Shown here: positions 6,193 through 14,528 of the stretch, piece by piece
Position numbering within the stretch: the first letter of the stretch is position 1
How the letters are laid out: every line of letters begins with the position of its first letter
DNA from: Weeksellaceae bacterium
Lineage (GTDB): Bacteria; Bacteroidota; Bacteroidia; Flavobacteriales; Weeksellaceae
Reading direction: 5' to 3'
Assembly: GCA_022701545.1 (NCBI GenBank)
Contig: JAKOOG010000303.1
Span: 1-41,029, forward strand
Length of the DNA stretch: 41,029 nt
Notes under the pieces: model-generated
What the model saw: the letters and a program-made list of their open reading frames with translations, nothing else
Told to the model about the DNA's origin: nothing
Databases searched by the model: none
Program-made: the position numbers and the translations under genes

Positions 6193-7137
6193 TTAATTTT
6201 TATCCGAAGACTGCTCCAGAAATTCAATATTCCGCTTCAGGCCGGCAAATTTTGTCCGTTTCACCGGGGATTTACGGAAAATTTCCGAGAAAAGCTCCTG
6301 CGTAAGTTCCCGCCATTCCCCCTTTTTTAAATTCTTCAGCATTTCATTCGGCTTGAATTTGCTCTGCTGGTGCGGTGCCGAAAACCGGTTCCACGGGCAG
6401 ACATCCTGGCAGACGTCGCAGCCGAACATCCAGTCATCCATTTTATCTTTAAAATAATCGGGAATAGCATCCTTTAGTTCAATTGTAGCATAGGATATGC
6501 ACTTGCTTCCGTCAACCAGCTTTTCGGAAACGATGGCACCGGTCGGGCAGGCATCAATACACTTCCTGCAGGTCCCGCAATGGTCCGTTGCCGGATGATC
6601 GGGAACTAATTCCAGATCGCAGATAATTTCCGCAAGAAAATAAAAGGATCCGCTTTGCCGGGTAATTAGGTTTGCATTTTTCCCTACCCAGCCGATTCCC
6701 GATTTTCTTGCCCAGCTCCTTTCCAGCACCGGCGCGGAATCCACAAATACGCGGAACCCGAATTCCCCTATTTCCTGCTGAAGCTCTGCAACCATATCCC
6801 TCAGAATGTCTTTGATGACTTCATGATAATCTTCCGCATAGGCGTATTTGGAGATCTTAAAATTTTCAAGCGTCGGAATTTTCTCTTCCGGAAAGTAATT
6901 GTAAGAAAGAGAAATCACAGACTTTGAGCCTTCTACCAGCAATCTCGGATCCAGCCTTTTGTCAAAATAGTTCTCCATGTACTTCATTTCGCCATGAAAA
7001 CCGTTCTTCAGCCAGTTTTCCAAAGGACGGGCATCTTCTTCCAGAAATTCCGCTTTAGATAGCCCACAGCTTTGAAACCCAAAACTTTTGGCCTTGGCTT
7101 TTATCAGCTGTGAAAATCTTTCTGCGGTTGAACTCAT
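6193..7137 (-). CDS. queG: Epoxyqueuosine reductase QueG
   Basis: Last step of queuosine biosynthesis: cobalamin-dependent reduction of epoxyqueuosine to queuosine in the anticodon of GUN tRNAs. Its 314 aa match the short QueG form without extra C-terminal repeats. Two [4Fe-4S] ferredoxin-type motifs are visible: CGTCRKCIDACPTGA (187-201) and FGCDVCQDVCPWN (about 238-250). The VDSAPVLER segment carries the expected catalytic Asp (133), followed by the family motif GIGWVGKN (147-154). ATG start at 7137. It is divergent from the outer-membrane gene, with closely packed promoters. It is cytosolic and stands alone. Confidence 0.95.
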   Translation of the reverse strand: MSSTAERFSQLIKAKAKSFGFQSCGLSKAEFLEEDARPLENWLKNGFHGEMKYMENYFDKRLDPRLLVEGSKSVISLSYNYFPEEKIPTLENFKISKYAYAEDYHEVIKDILRDMVAELQQEIGEFGFRVFVDSAPVLERSWARKSGIGWVGKNANLITRQSGSFYFLAEIICDLELVPDHPATDHCGTCRKCIDACPTGAIVSEKLVDGSKCISYATIELKDAIPDYFKDKMDDWMFGCDVCQDVCPWNRFSAPHQQSKFKPNEMLKNLKKGEWRELTQELFSEIFRKSPVKRTKFAGLKRNIEFLEQSSDKN

Positions 7138-7145
7138 CTTTTACA

Positions 7146-7175
7146 TTGCAAAACTAAGATTATTTTATAAATTTG
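7146..7175 (+). promoter_or_regulatory. Promoter of the outer-membrane barrel gene
   Basis: TTG (7146-7148), a 19-bp spacer and TAAATTTG (7168-7175), an exact flavobacterial consensus. Transcription would start near 7182, about 40 nt before the ATG at 7223. That rules out the track start at 7088. Confidence 0.7.
7149..7156 (-). promoter_or_regulatory. -7 element of queG
   Basis: TAGTTTTG on the minus strand, 12 bp before the queG ATG. It directly abuts the TTG of the opposing promoter, so the two promoters cannot easily be occupied at once. Confidence 0.4.
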
Positions 7176-7222
7176 CCGCGTTTGAAAAATTCAGACCTCT
7201 AAATATCAGGAAAAATAAAACC

Positions 7223-8443
7223 ATGAAAAAATTCTGTCTGCTTACCGGACTCATCTCTGCCTGCTTCTTCAATGCACAAATTAAATTCGAAAAAGGCTAT
7301 TACGTAACTAATTCAGGACAAAGAAGTGAAGTTTTAATTAAAAATCTGGACTGGAAAAACAATCCCACGGAATTTGAATTTAAAACAAACGAATCTTCGG
7401 ATATTAAAAAAGAAAACATCAAAAATATTCAGGAGTTCGGGATCGATCATGAACGGAAGTATGTAAGAAAGACCGTTATGGTGGATCAATCGGTTGAAAT
7501 CCTGGATAAAATTTCAGAAAAAAAAGAACCGGAGCTGAAAGAAGAAACTGTTTTTCTGAGATATATGGTGGAAGGAAAAGCGAATCTTTTTTATTACGAA
7601 AACAGAGAGATCCGAAAGTTTTTTTTCAATGTTGATCATTCTGATATTACGCCCCTCATCTATAAATCCTACTATCTTACCAATACCCAGATTTCTTATA
7701 ATGAGGATTACAAGAAACAGCTTATTGAAAATCTGAACTGCAACCTGGATAAAAACAGGGTTGAAAGGATCAAATACCAGGGGGATGATTTATCAAAAGC
7801 TTTCATGGATTACAATACCTGTTCTGCTGCCGGTGCCGCTGTAAATTACAATCAGGTGAATGAAAAAAGAGACCTTTTTAATTTAAATATAAGACCGGGA
7901 ATCAATTTTTCATCTTTTGAAACGGTTCTGTCCTCATACTATAATGTGGATGATAAAGTTACGAAATTCGACAGGGAAGCTGCTTTCAGAATTGGATTAG
8001 AGGCTGAATTTCTGTTACCGTTCAACAAAAATAAATGGGCCATCTTTGCAGAACCTACTTTTCAGTATTACAAGACAGAAAAGGAATCTGTGGTTTATCC
8101 GGGACAGTTTTTTGAAACAAAATCGTCAAGAACGGTTGATTATAAATCCATCGAAATTCCGTTCGGGGTTAGACATTATTTCTTTATTAATGACAAATCA
8201 AAAATTTTTGTCAATTTAGCCTATATCTTTGATTTTAATCTTAAATCGGAAATAAAATATGATTACCAGATTCTGGAAATCAGTTCAGGAAATAATGTGG
8301 TCTTCGGTATCGGCTATAAATACAATGACCGGTTTTCAGCAGAGTTCCGTGCCGGTACCAACAGAAATCTTCTGAAAAACTACAATAGCTTCACTTCAAA
8401 TTACCAGACAATGTCTTTAATATTGGGATATACTTTGTTCTAG
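7223..8443 (+). CDS. Outer-membrane beta-barrel protein (406 aa)
   Basis: The ATG at 7223 gives a Sec signal peptide, MKKFCLLTGLISACFFNAQ, with cleavage likely after NAQ; the longer track start is upstream of the promoter. The mature N-terminal part (about 20-220) is soluble and charged, with KFEKGYYVTNSGQ and many Lys/Glu. The C-terminal half (about 245-406) has alternating strands and aromatic residues (LNIRPGINFSSF, FAEPTFQYY, VRHYFFINDKSKIFVNLAYIF) and ends SLILGYTLF. The final aromatic residue is the usual sign of a transmembrane barrel. It resembles PorT-like barrel proteins common in Chryseobacterium, some mislabelled 'tRNA modification GTPase'. Its ligand is unknown. Confidence 0.75.
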   Translation: MKKFCLLTGLISACFFNAQIKFEKGYYVTNSGQRSEVLIKNLDWKNNPTEFEFKTNESSDIKKENIKNIQEFGIDHERKYVRKTVMVDQSVEILDKISEKKEPELKEETVFLRYMVEGKANLFYYENREIRKFFFNVDHSDITPLIYKSYYLTNTQISYNEDYKKQLIENLNCNLDKNRVERIKYQGDDLSKAFMDYNTCSAAGAAVNYNQVNEKRDLFNLNIRPGINFSSFETVLSSYYNVDDKVTKFDREAAFRIGLEAEFLLPFNKNKWAIFAEPTFQYYKTEKESVVYPGQFFETKSSRTVDYKSIEIPFGVRHYFFINDKSKIFVNLAYIFDFNLKSEIKYDYQILEISSGNNVVFGIGYKYNDRFSAEFRAGTNRNLLKNYNSFTSNYQTMSLILGYTLF

Positions 8444-8476
8444 GAATAAAAAACCTTGGAAAAACCACTCCTTATC

Positions 8477-8498
8477 CGTAAAATTTTACGTAATTTCG
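8477..8498 (+). promoter_or_regulatory. Palindrome and -7-like element before the rhodanese gene
   Basis: CGTAAAATTTTACG (8477-8490) is a perfect 14-bp palindrome immediately followed by TAATTTCG (8491-8498), one base from TAnnTTTG. It could be an operator at the promoter of the gene starting at 8531. Confidence 0.35.
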
Positions 8499-8530
8499 TT
8501 TAACATTTGAACCATAAAAAACAAAGCAAT

Positions 8531-8830
8531 ATGTCTTTATCAGAAGTTTTAAAATCAGGAAATTATCAGTTAATCGACGTTCGTGAACCCATGGAACTGG
8601 AAATGGACGGATCTATAGAAGGGGCTAAAAACATCCCGCTGGGCGAAGTGGAAGACAGACAGGAGGAGATCCTTTCGATCGAAAAACCGGTAGTGATCTT
8701 CTGCAGAAGCGGAAACAGAAGCGGAAAAGCTCTGGAATATTTAAATACACAGGGACTGAAGGACGGCTACAACGGCGGAGGCTGGGCTGAACTGAAAGCC
8801 ACCATCGAAGCAAATCAGGGAACTTTTTAA
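8531..8830 (+). CDS. Rhodanese-like domain protein (99 aa)
   Basis: A single-domain rhodanese, a sulfurtransferase family. NYQLIDVREPMELEMDGSIEGAKNIPLGEV is the standard first half. FCRSGNRSGKALEYL has the catalytic Cys in the six-residue CRSGNR loop. GYNGGGWAELK closes the domain. The track start at 8507 is TTG; I chose the ATG at 8531 (MSLSEVLKSG), which fits other single-domain rhodaneses. There is no signal peptide, so it is cytosolic. The sulfur donor and acceptor cannot be told from context. A terminator overlaps its stop codon, which separates it from the HD gene. Confidence 0.9.
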   Translation: MSLSEVLKSGNYQLIDVREPMELEMDGSIEGAKNIPLGEVEDRQEEILSIEKPVVIFCRSGNRSGKALEYLNTQGLKDGYNGGGWAELKATIEANQGTF

Positions 8831-8845
8831 AAGTTCCTTTTTTTT
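8819..8845 (+). terminator. Terminator overlapping the rhodanese stop codon
   Basis: GGAACTTTT (8819-8827) and AAAAGTTCC (8829-8837) form a stem followed by eight T residues. The TAA stop lies in the loop region. Confidence 0.8.
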
Positions 8846-8862
8846 ATCTCAAAATACCGGAT

Positions 8863-9480
8863 ATGAATTTGCAGGAAAGGTTTTCACTTCATTGTCTGAG
8901 ATTTATAAACGACCATCAGCTCATCGAAAGCTTATGGAGAGAAATCGATAAGAAGTATACCGGAACAGGCAGGCACTATCACAATCTGCAACATCTTGAG
9001 CATATGTTTTCCGAGCTTGATGCCGTAAGGGATCACATAGCCGATTTTGCAACCGTCACCTTCTCCGTTTTCTACCATGATGTTGTGTATGATGCCGCTT
9101 CAAAAACCAATGAAGAAAAGAGTGCAGAATTCGCAGCATTGAGAATGAAAAGAATGAATATCGATGAGCGTACAATCGAGAAAGTTTCAGAACAGATTAT
9201 TGCTACGGAAACACATCATCCATCCCATGATCCCGGTACCAGCTATCTCCTGGATGCCGATCTTTCCGTTCTGGGAAAAGACCGGGAAGCCTATCGGGAT
9301 TACACCCGGAAAATAAGGAAAGAATATGCTATCTATCCTGATTTTCTCTACAAACCGGGAAGAAGGAAAGTCCTGCAGCATTTTTTAGGGCTTGAAAGCA
9401 TTTTTAAGACTGATGAATTCAAGAATGCATATGAAGATCAGGCAAGGGAAAATATTAAATGGGAGATTGAAAATTTGTAG
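8863..9480 (+). CDS. HD-superfamily metal-dependent phosphohydrolase (COG4339-like)
   Basis: A 205-aa predicted HD hydrolase. Metal-ligand motifs are RHYHNLQHLEHM (about 38-49), FYHDVVYD (the H-D pair, about 70-77), TETHHPSHD (about 114-122) and LLDADLSVLG (about 127-136). This is the H...HD...H...D order of the family. It is cytosolic with no extra domains. Substrates of this group are not established, though nucleotides are likely. It lies 32 bp after the rhodanese stop, but a terminator separates them, so co-transcription is partial at best. Confidence 0.85.
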   Translation: MNLQERFSLHCLRFINDHQLIESLWREIDKKYTGTGRHYHNLQHLEHMFSELDAVRDHIADFATVTFSVFYHDVVYDAASKTNEEKSAEFAALRMKRMNIDERTIEKVSEQIIATETHHPSHDPGTSYLLDADLSVLGKDREAYRDYTRKIRKEYAIYPDFLYKPGRRKVLQHFLGLESIFKTDEFKNAYEDQARENIKWEIENL

Positions 9481-9512
9481 GGGTTAAAGTCAAGGGTGAA
9501 TTCTGTTTCGTA

Positions 9513-9694
9513 GGTGAATGATGAATTTTAAACGGTATTCAATTTAATCAGGATAAAATCCTCGCAACTTAAAGCACAAGACATCAAAACCTCTTGCGGC
9601 TTTGCGCTTACCAAGACTAGCATCATGTAAAAATTCACTATTCACCATTGATAAGCGGAGCGGATTCACTATTCACCCATTTATCATTCACTCT
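9513..9694. repeat. Cluster of short ATTCACTATTCACC repeats
   Basis: ATTCACTATTCACC occurs at 9633-9646 and 9664-9677, a third partial copy (ATCATTCACTC) follows near 9684, and an inverted relative GGTGAATGATGAAT is at 9513-9526. No gene is seen in 9481-9687. Confidence 0.5.
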
Positions 9695-10464
9695 TTCAGA
9701 AGGCTGTTGATAAAGCTGCCGGCTTTTTCCAGTACAATTTCCGGAACTTCCTTATGCGGCGTATGTCCGACGTTGGGAATAATCAGTTTTTCTGCTGTTC
9801 CGCTTACCTGCTTAACCGTTTTTTCAATCTGATCCAATGTTCCGTATTCATCGGCTTCTCCCTGAATAAACAACAATGGGGAAGTCACATTCTTTAATAC
9901 ATATTCAATATTCCAGTTTCTGAAACGGCTGCTGAGCCAGATTTCCGTCCACGCCTTTACCATCAATTCTGTTTTATCACCATGGTATTTCGAAAGACGT
10001 TCGGGGAGATTGGTCGTTTTATAGGATTCCCAAGCATTTTTTACACCTTGTACGGTTACCTCCTCCACGAAAATATGTCCGGCCTCACAGATGGCTGCTC
10101 TTATCTTTTCAGGGTATTTTGAAGCGGCAATCAGGACAATGGTCCCGCCGTCGCTGTGCCCGAAAAGGATGGCATCATTTATTTCCAATTCATTCAACAG
10201 ATCATTCAGCACATCGGCTTCGGTTTCCATATAATGATTTTCCCTTTCGTGGGTAGGCATAGGAAAGGATTTCCCATATCCCAGACGGTCGTATGTTAAC
10301 ACATTGCATTGAACCGCTTTCCCTAATTCTGACGGAAAATTTCTCCAGAGCTGAGTGCAGCCTAAGGAATCATGCAGAAAAACAAGGGTCGGCCTGTTTT
10401 TCAATGCATGATCATATTCAGTGTAAAGCTTCTGCCCTTTTACCTCAATAATCCTCCCTTTCAT
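9688..10464 (-). CDS. Alpha/beta hydrolase (258 aa)
   Basis: A canonical alpha/beta hydrolase. PTLVFLHDSLGCTQLW holds the oxyanion-hole region, and LTYDRLGYGKS is the strand after it. The nucleophile elbow is FGHSDGG (Ser at about 99), the acid is probably Asp in IQGEADEYG (about 206), and the catalytic His is in IPNVGHTPHKE (about 233). A helical cap lies between. There is no signal peptide, so it is cytosolic. Members of this type include esterases, lactonases and haloperoxidase-like enzymes; the substrate cannot be read from sequence. It follows the nitronate monooxygenase-like gene by 16 bp on the same strand, so they are probably an operon. Confidence 0.88.
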   Translation of the reverse strand: MKGRIIEVKGQKLYTEYDHALKNRPTLVFLHDSLGCTQLWRNFPSELGKAVQCNVLTYDRLGYGKSFPMPTHERENHYMETEADVLNDLLNELEINDAILFGHSDGGTIVLIAASKYPEKIRAAICEAGHIFVEEVTVQGVKNAWESYKTTNLPERLSKYHGDKTELMVKAWTEIWLSSRFRNWNIEYVLKNVTSPLLFIQGEADEYGTLDQIEKTVKQVSGTAEKLIIPNVGHTPHKEVPEIVLEKAGSFINSLLKE

Positions 10465-10480
10465 CCTGCCTGATATTCAA

Positions 10481-11470
10481 CTATAAGCTTGGGTTCCCTG
10501 CCTGGTTAAACTCTTCCAGTAAATTTCTGAAAACGGTTTCCACCGGTAAGACTTCATCGATCAAAGCCGAAACCTGCCCTATTTCCAGTTCGCCTTCCTC
10601 CATATCGCCTTCAAACATCCCTTTTTTTGCCCTTGCGCGGCCCAGGGAAGCGATAAGCGATTCTTTGCTCCTTCCGGTATTGTAAATTTCTTCAAGCTCA
10701 TTAAAGAACTTGTTTTTAACCATTCTTACGGGCGCCAGTTCTTTCAGCGTCAGATGGGTATCGCCTTCCTGAAGTTCGGTGATTTTGTGTTTCCAGTTTT
10801 CGTGGGCGCTGGCTTCCACGGTAGCCGCAAAACGCGAACCGATCTGAACGCCATCCGCTCCTAAAATCATGGCTGCCTTCATCTGAGAACCCAAAGCGAT
10901 TCCGCCTGCGGCAATCAGCGGTTTTGAAATATGCTTTTTCACATTCGGGATCAGGCAGAACGTCGTGGTCTCATCCCTGCCGTTATGGCCTCCGGCTTCA
11001 AAGCCTTCCGCTACAACCGCATCCACGCCTGCCTCTTCGCATTTCATGGCGAATCTGGTGGATGAAACGACGTGAGCTACTTTCAAACCTTCTTTCTGTA
11101 AGGTTTCCGTGTAGGTTTTAGGGTTTCCGGCAGAGGTAAAAACGATCTTCACGCCTTCTTCCAGAATTATGCTGATGACTTCATCCAGATTCGGGTACAG
11201 CATGGGAACATTTACCCCGAAAGGCTTGTCCGTTGCCTGCCTGCATTTGCGGATGTTTTCCCTTAGTACATCGGGATACATGCTTCCGGCACCGATCAGG
11301 CCCAGTCCGCCGCAATTGGAAACCGCCGAAGCGAGCTTCCACCCGGAATGCCAGATCATCCCGGCCTGGATGACCGGGTACTGAATGCCAAAGAGTTGGG
11401 TAATTTTATTCTGTTGCGACTGCATGTCGTGAAGCTTTTTTGCTGAATTGAAATCTATAAAACTGCTCAT
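10481..11470 (-). CDS. Nitronate monooxygenase / FabK-like FMN protein
   Basis: A 329-aa TIM-barrel flavoprotein of the 2-nitropropane dioxygenase/FabK family. Signs are FGIQYPVIQAGMIWHSGWKLA at the N-terminus, NCGGLGLIGAGSM, VAEGFEAGGHNGRDE (with the family His), PLIAAGGIALGSQM and GADGVQIGSRFAATVEASAH for FMN phosphate binding. Family members oxidise alkyl nitronates or act as enoyl-ACP reductases. The order of motifs does not decide between them, and no fatty-acid genes are near, so nitronate monooxygenase is the default label. The start at 11470 is an ATG; MQSQQNKITQ at 11425 is an alternative that removes a short unusual extension. First gene of an operon with the hydrolase. Confidence 0.85.
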   Translation of the reverse strand: MSSFIDFNSAKKLHDMQSQQNKITQLFGIQYPVIQAGMIWHSGWKLASAVSNCGGLGLIGAGSMYPDVLRENIRKCRQATDKPFGVNVPMLYPNLDEVISIILEEGVKIVFTSAGNPKTYTETLQKEGLKVAHVVSSTRFAMKCEEAGVDAVVAEGFEAGGHNGRDETTTFCLIPNVKKHISKPLIAAGGIALGSQMKAAMILGADGVQIGSRFAATVEASAHENWKHKITELQEGDTHLTLKELAPVRMVKNKFFNELEEIYNTGRSKESLIASLGRARAKKGMFEGDMEEGELEIGQVSALIDEVLPVETVFRNLLEEFNQAGNPSL

Positions 11471-11512
11471 GTTGTAAAAATAATAAAAACCCCGGTTATC
11501 AGACTGTTTTGC

Positions 11513-11543
11513 ATAAAAAAACCTTCAGAAATTCTGAAGGTTT
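11513..11543 (-). terminator. Terminator of the SurA-like gene
   Basis: AAACCTTCAGAA (11519-11530) and TTCTGAAGGTTT (11532-11543) form the stem. On the minus strand a T run follows. It starts 5 bp after the SurA-like stop codon. Confidence 0.8.
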
Positions 11544-11547
11544 CGGT

Positions 11548-12918
11548 TTATTTTTTTACTGAATCTTTTTTCCAGTTTCCTTTGAAACTACAGGAGTCGT
11601 AGCGGCTGTCGATGGAAATGAATGTAGTTGGAAGTTTTGAATTTACATACTTTTCAACCATTTCATTCTTTTTCTTGTTCAGCGCCATCTGCTTGATTCT
11701 GTCATAATCCGTTTCCAGTGTAATTTTGTGTGCAGGGATTACGTCTTCTATTTTAATGATCTTTACCACTTTTCTCTTTCTTTCGTCTTCATCATCAAAA
11801 GCGGTCGTGATATCCCCTTTATTCAGACCTGCCAATTCATAGCTGATGGTTCCCGGAAGGGTTTCTCTTTCAATTTTGTTGGAACCGTCTGCCCCCGGAA
11901 TTACCCCGGCGTTGAATTTGGTTCTTTTATCGTCAGAAAATCTGAAAGTGGCATCTTTAAAAGTCATTTTTCCGTTTTGGATCAATCCCCGGATGCTGTC
12001 CAGTTTTGCTTTTGCGGTTTTCATTTCTTCATCCGTCGGTGTTGCCATCAGAAGAATATGTCTTGCATCATAGATTTTACCCGACTTTTTTACCAGCTGA
12101 ATGATATGGTATCCGAATTCCGACTCGATCGGTTCTGAAATCTCCCCTTCCTGAAGATTCAGTGCGGCTGCCTCGAATGGCTTTACCATCTGCCCTTTGG
12201 AAATATTTTTCATCAAACCTCCGTTTGAAGCCGATCCCGGATCTTCGGAATAGATTCTTGCCTGGCTTTCGAATGTTTCTCCGCCTTCGATGTCTTTTTT
12301 GATTTTCTTCAGCTTGTTGATCAGTTCGTCTTTATGGGCTTCCGTCAGCTTAGGGAACATCATGATCTGGGATAGGGAAACCTCATCCTTAATTTCCGGC
12401 AGCTGGGTTTTGAACATATTGTAGAAATCCGTAACTTCATTAGGTGTAACATCTGCCTTCTCCGTGATCCTCTGGTATTTTGCCTGCCCGTAATACTGAT
12501 CTGCATCAATTTTTTCGATGGCATTTTTCATTTCAAACCCATTTCTGAACTTATAGGCAGCGAGCATCGCTTTTTCGTCCGGGAACTGGGAAAGCAACTG
12601 CTGGTATTTTGCATTGGCCTGCTCCTTAATAGCTGCCGAGCGGTTTTCGATCAGAGTATCTTTTTTTGCTTCGTAAACAAGGAATTTATTGTTAAGAAAA
12701 TTTTCTAAAAACTCACACTTATCGATGTTAGAAGCTCCCTGCTGCTTTGCATAATTCATCTGCTCGTTTACATCGGACTCCAGCACTATTTCATCACCGA
12801 TTACAGCAGAGATCCCATCCACTAAATCTCCTTTTTTCAGCTGTGCGTCCATCGTATTTACGCCGAACAGCAGGATGAAAATTCCAAAAAGAAAAGTGAT
12901 CTTAAGTTTATTTGTCAT
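11548..12918 (-). CDS. SurA-like periplasmic peptidylprolyl isomerase
   Basis: A periplasmic foldase and chaperone for outer-membrane proteins. Its 456 aa begin with a Sec signal peptide (MTNKLKITFLFGIFILLFG, cleavage near MDAQ). A SurA-N-like helical region follows (GISAVIGDEIVLESDVNEQM, about 34-53, the family's opening motif). Then come two parvulin domains. The first, about 175-275, has SLSQIMMFPK, FESQARIYSEDPGSASNGG and IESEFGYHIIQLV. The second, about 283-385, has DARHILLMATP and FKDATFRFSDD. The first domain has the cleaner active-site pattern. It follows the PfkB gene by 88 bp on the same strand and has its own -7 element. Confidence 0.88.
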   Translation of the reverse strand: MTNKLKITFLFGIFILLFGVNTMDAQLKKGDLVDGISAVIGDEIVLESDVNEQMNYAKQQGASNIDKCEFLENFLNNKFLVYEAKKDTLIENRSAAIKEQANAKYQQLLSQFPDEKAMLAAYKFRNGFEMKNAIEKIDADQYYGQAKYQRITEKADVTPNEVTDFYNMFKTQLPEIKDEVSLSQIMMFPKLTEAHKDELINKLKKIKKDIEGGETFESQARIYSEDPGSASNGGLMKNISKGQMVKPFEAAALNLQEGEISEPIESEFGYHIIQLVKKSGKIYDARHILLMATPTDEEMKTAKAKLDSIRGLIQNGKMTFKDATFRFSDDKRTKFNAGVIPGADGSNKIERETLPGTISYELAGLNKGDITTAFDDEDERKRKVVKIIKIEDVIPAHKITLETDYDRIKQMALNKKKNEMVEKYVNSKLPTTFISIDSRYDSCSFKGNWKKDSVKK

Positions 12919-12939
12919 TTTACTATTTTAAACAAGTTG

Positions 12940-12947
12940 CAAATTTA
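12940..12947 (-). promoter_or_regulatory. -7 element of the SurA-like gene
   Basis: TAAATTTG on the minus strand, an exact TAnnTTTG, 21 bp before the ATG. No TTG at the right distance is seen. Confidence 0.45.
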
Positions 12948-13006
12948 GAATTCTTAATGAATTACACTAAATTTTTTATTATAAATATTTCTTAAAAGAA
13001 AAGTAT

Positions 13007-13930
13007 TTACCGGAGTTCCACGTCGAAAGTCGTCAGTTCTTTGAATTGCCTCAACCTTTCGAACACATCGGCTTCGCTTACTTCCTGAATTCTTTCCGTT
13101 CCGAATTTTTCAACGGTGAAGGATGCCATTGCAGAGCCTACGATTAAGGCAGATTTCATTGTATCAAAATCAAATTTCCCTTTTTTCGCGAGATAAGCGG
13201 CAAAACCTCCGGCGAAGGTATCTCCGGCTCCGGTAGGATCGAAAACATCTTCCAGAGGCAATGCAGGAATCGCAAATACTTTATTGTCGTGGAATAATAG
13301 AGCTCCGTGCTCTCCTTTTTTGATGATTACGTATTCCGGACCCATTCCGTGGATCTTTTTAGCGGCTTTTACCAGCGAATATTCTCCCGAAAGCTGTCTT
13401 GCCTCTTCGTCATTAATGGAAATAACGTCTGTTTTTGCAATCATTTCCATTAAAGTTTCCAATGCGGAATCCATCCAGAAATTCATGGTATCCAGGATAA
13501 CCAGCTTCGGACGGTTGTGCATTTTTTCCAATACGGAAAGCTGTACGCCCGGGTGAAGATTCCCCAGTAAAAGGATTTCTGCATCCTGCATGGAATCCGG
13601 GATTTTCGGATCAAAGTTTTCCAGCACGTTTACTTCCGTTGCCAGGGTGTCTCTTGTATTAAGATCGTTGTGGTATTTTCCTGCCCAGAAGAACGTTTTC
13701 CCTTCTTTTACAATTTCGATTCCTTCAATATTAATGGCTCTTTCCGTAAACATATCCAGATGTTCCTGATTGAAATCCCCTCCTACTACAGAAACGATTC
13801 CGGACTTAACGCCCAAAATGGATGAAGTGATCCCGATATACGTGGCTGCACCCCCTAAAATTTTATCTGTTTTCCCGAATGGCGTTTCGATTGCGTCGAA
13901 CGCAACACTTCCTACAACTAAAAGTTTCAT
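13007..13930 (-). CDS. PfkB-family sugar or nucleoside kinase
   Basis: A ribokinase-fold kinase of 307 aa. The N-terminus MKLLVVGSVAFDAIETPFG and GGAATYIG mark the substrate side. The C-terminal signature DPTGAGDTFAGGFAAY (about 232-247) is PfkB signature 2, with the catalytic Asp in GAGD. FWAGKYHNDLNTRDT forms part of the lid, and ILLLGNLHPGVQLSVLE and ISINDEEARQL complete the fold. The substrate cannot be assigned; sugar, nucleoside and adenosine-like kinases all use this frame. Its stop lies 88 bp before the SurA-like gene and its start 28 bp after gldD, so gldD and this kinase are probably co-transcribed. Confidence 0.88.
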   Translation of the reverse strand: MKLLVVGSVAFDAIETPFGKTDKILGGAATYIGITSSILGVKSGIVSVVGGDFNQEHLDMFTERAINIEGIEIVKEGKTFFWAGKYHNDLNTRDTLATEVNVLENFDPKIPDSMQDAEILLLGNLHPGVQLSVLEKMHNRPKLVILDTMNFWMDSALETLMEMIAKTDVISINDEEARQLSGEYSLVKAAKKIHGMGPEYVIIKKGEHGALLFHDNKVFAIPALPLEDVFDPTGAGDTFAGGFAAYLAKKGKFDFDTMKSALIVGSAMASFTVEKFGTERIQEVSEADVFERLRQFKELTTFDVELR

Positions 13931-13958
13931 ATTTTTTTCAAAGTATTATAAAAGTCAA

Positions 13959-14516
13959 TTATTTTTTCCATTCAAAGGTGTCGAGCAGGTGCTTCATATC
14001 TTTTTTGATATAGTCTACTGCAGGAGCCAGTGAATCAGGCTTCGGCCTGGTGTTGAAATATAAGTAAGCCGTCACGAAATGCTTCGTGCTGTCTGTGATG
14101 TAAAACTGAAGATTGGATGCGCTCTGGCCTTTCAGCTCGTAAAAGTTTCCGTATACCTTTCTGTCCGGGTATTCAAAAGATTTTGTATCGATGGCGCTGG
14201 CCTTGATGGTATGCTCGTACACCATTTTTTCCGCTTCCTTGATATGATCTGCAAAATCATTCTGTATCGGATAATACGTAACGAAGATCTTGGCTTTCAT
14301 TTTCGGATAGTTCAGATAGTACCAGCACGGTTTTTTGGCATCCGTAATCTTTGCAAAATCAGAATATTCAAAGGTATAATTACAGTTGTTTTCAAATTTG
14401 CGGTACTGAGGCTTCGGATATTCCAGGCGGAGCTCTCCGTAGGGCTTGGGCACCGGATCTTTTCCACACGACACCAAAAGCAGGGCTACAAAAATAAAAA
14501 TCGCGTTTTTAAACAT
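13959..14516 (-). CDS. gldD: Gliding motility / T9SS-associated lipoprotein GldD
   Basis: GldD is a lipoprotein needed for gliding in Flavobacterium johnsoniae and linked to type IX secretion. The ATG at 14516 gives 185 aa with a lipoprotein signal, MFKNAIFIFVALLLVSC, lipobox LVSC. The mature start PKPYGELRLEYPKPQYRKF is the GldD hallmark, and CNYTFEYSDFAKI, KPCWYYLNYP and VYGNFYELKGQSASN agree with the family. The track start at 14567 would spoil the signal peptide. In other flavobacteria gldD sits just after gldE and ssb downstream of mutY; here mutY is upstream but gldE and ssb are absent. Chryseobacterium does not generally glide, so its role here is more likely in secretion. Confidence 0.9.
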   Translation of the reverse strand: MFKNAIFIFVALLLVSCGKDPVPKPYGELRLEYPKPQYRKFENNCNYTFEYSDFAKITDAKKPCWYYLNYPKMKAKIFVTYYPIQNDFADHIKEAEKMVYEHTIKASAIDTKSFEYPDRKVYGNFYELKGQSASNLQFYITDSTKHFVTAYLYFNTRPKPDSLAPAVDYIKKDMKHLLDTFEWKK

Positions 14517-14520
14517 TTTG

Positions 14521-14528
14521 CAAAAGTA
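14521..14528 (-). promoter_or_regulatory. -7 element of gldD
   Basis: TACTTTTG on the minus strand, directly upstream of the ATG at 14516, giving a very short or absent leader. The nearest TTG is 26 bp away, slightly too far. Confidence 0.35.

Noticed and set aside
6122-6196. 24-codon frame MESQPP... before queG
   Set aside because: Too short, no promoter or conserved look, and it runs into the end of queG; likely chance.
7088-7222. N-terminal extension of the barrel protein in the ORF track
   Set aside because: It spans the queG start and the barrel gene's own promoter, and the signal peptide begins at 7223.
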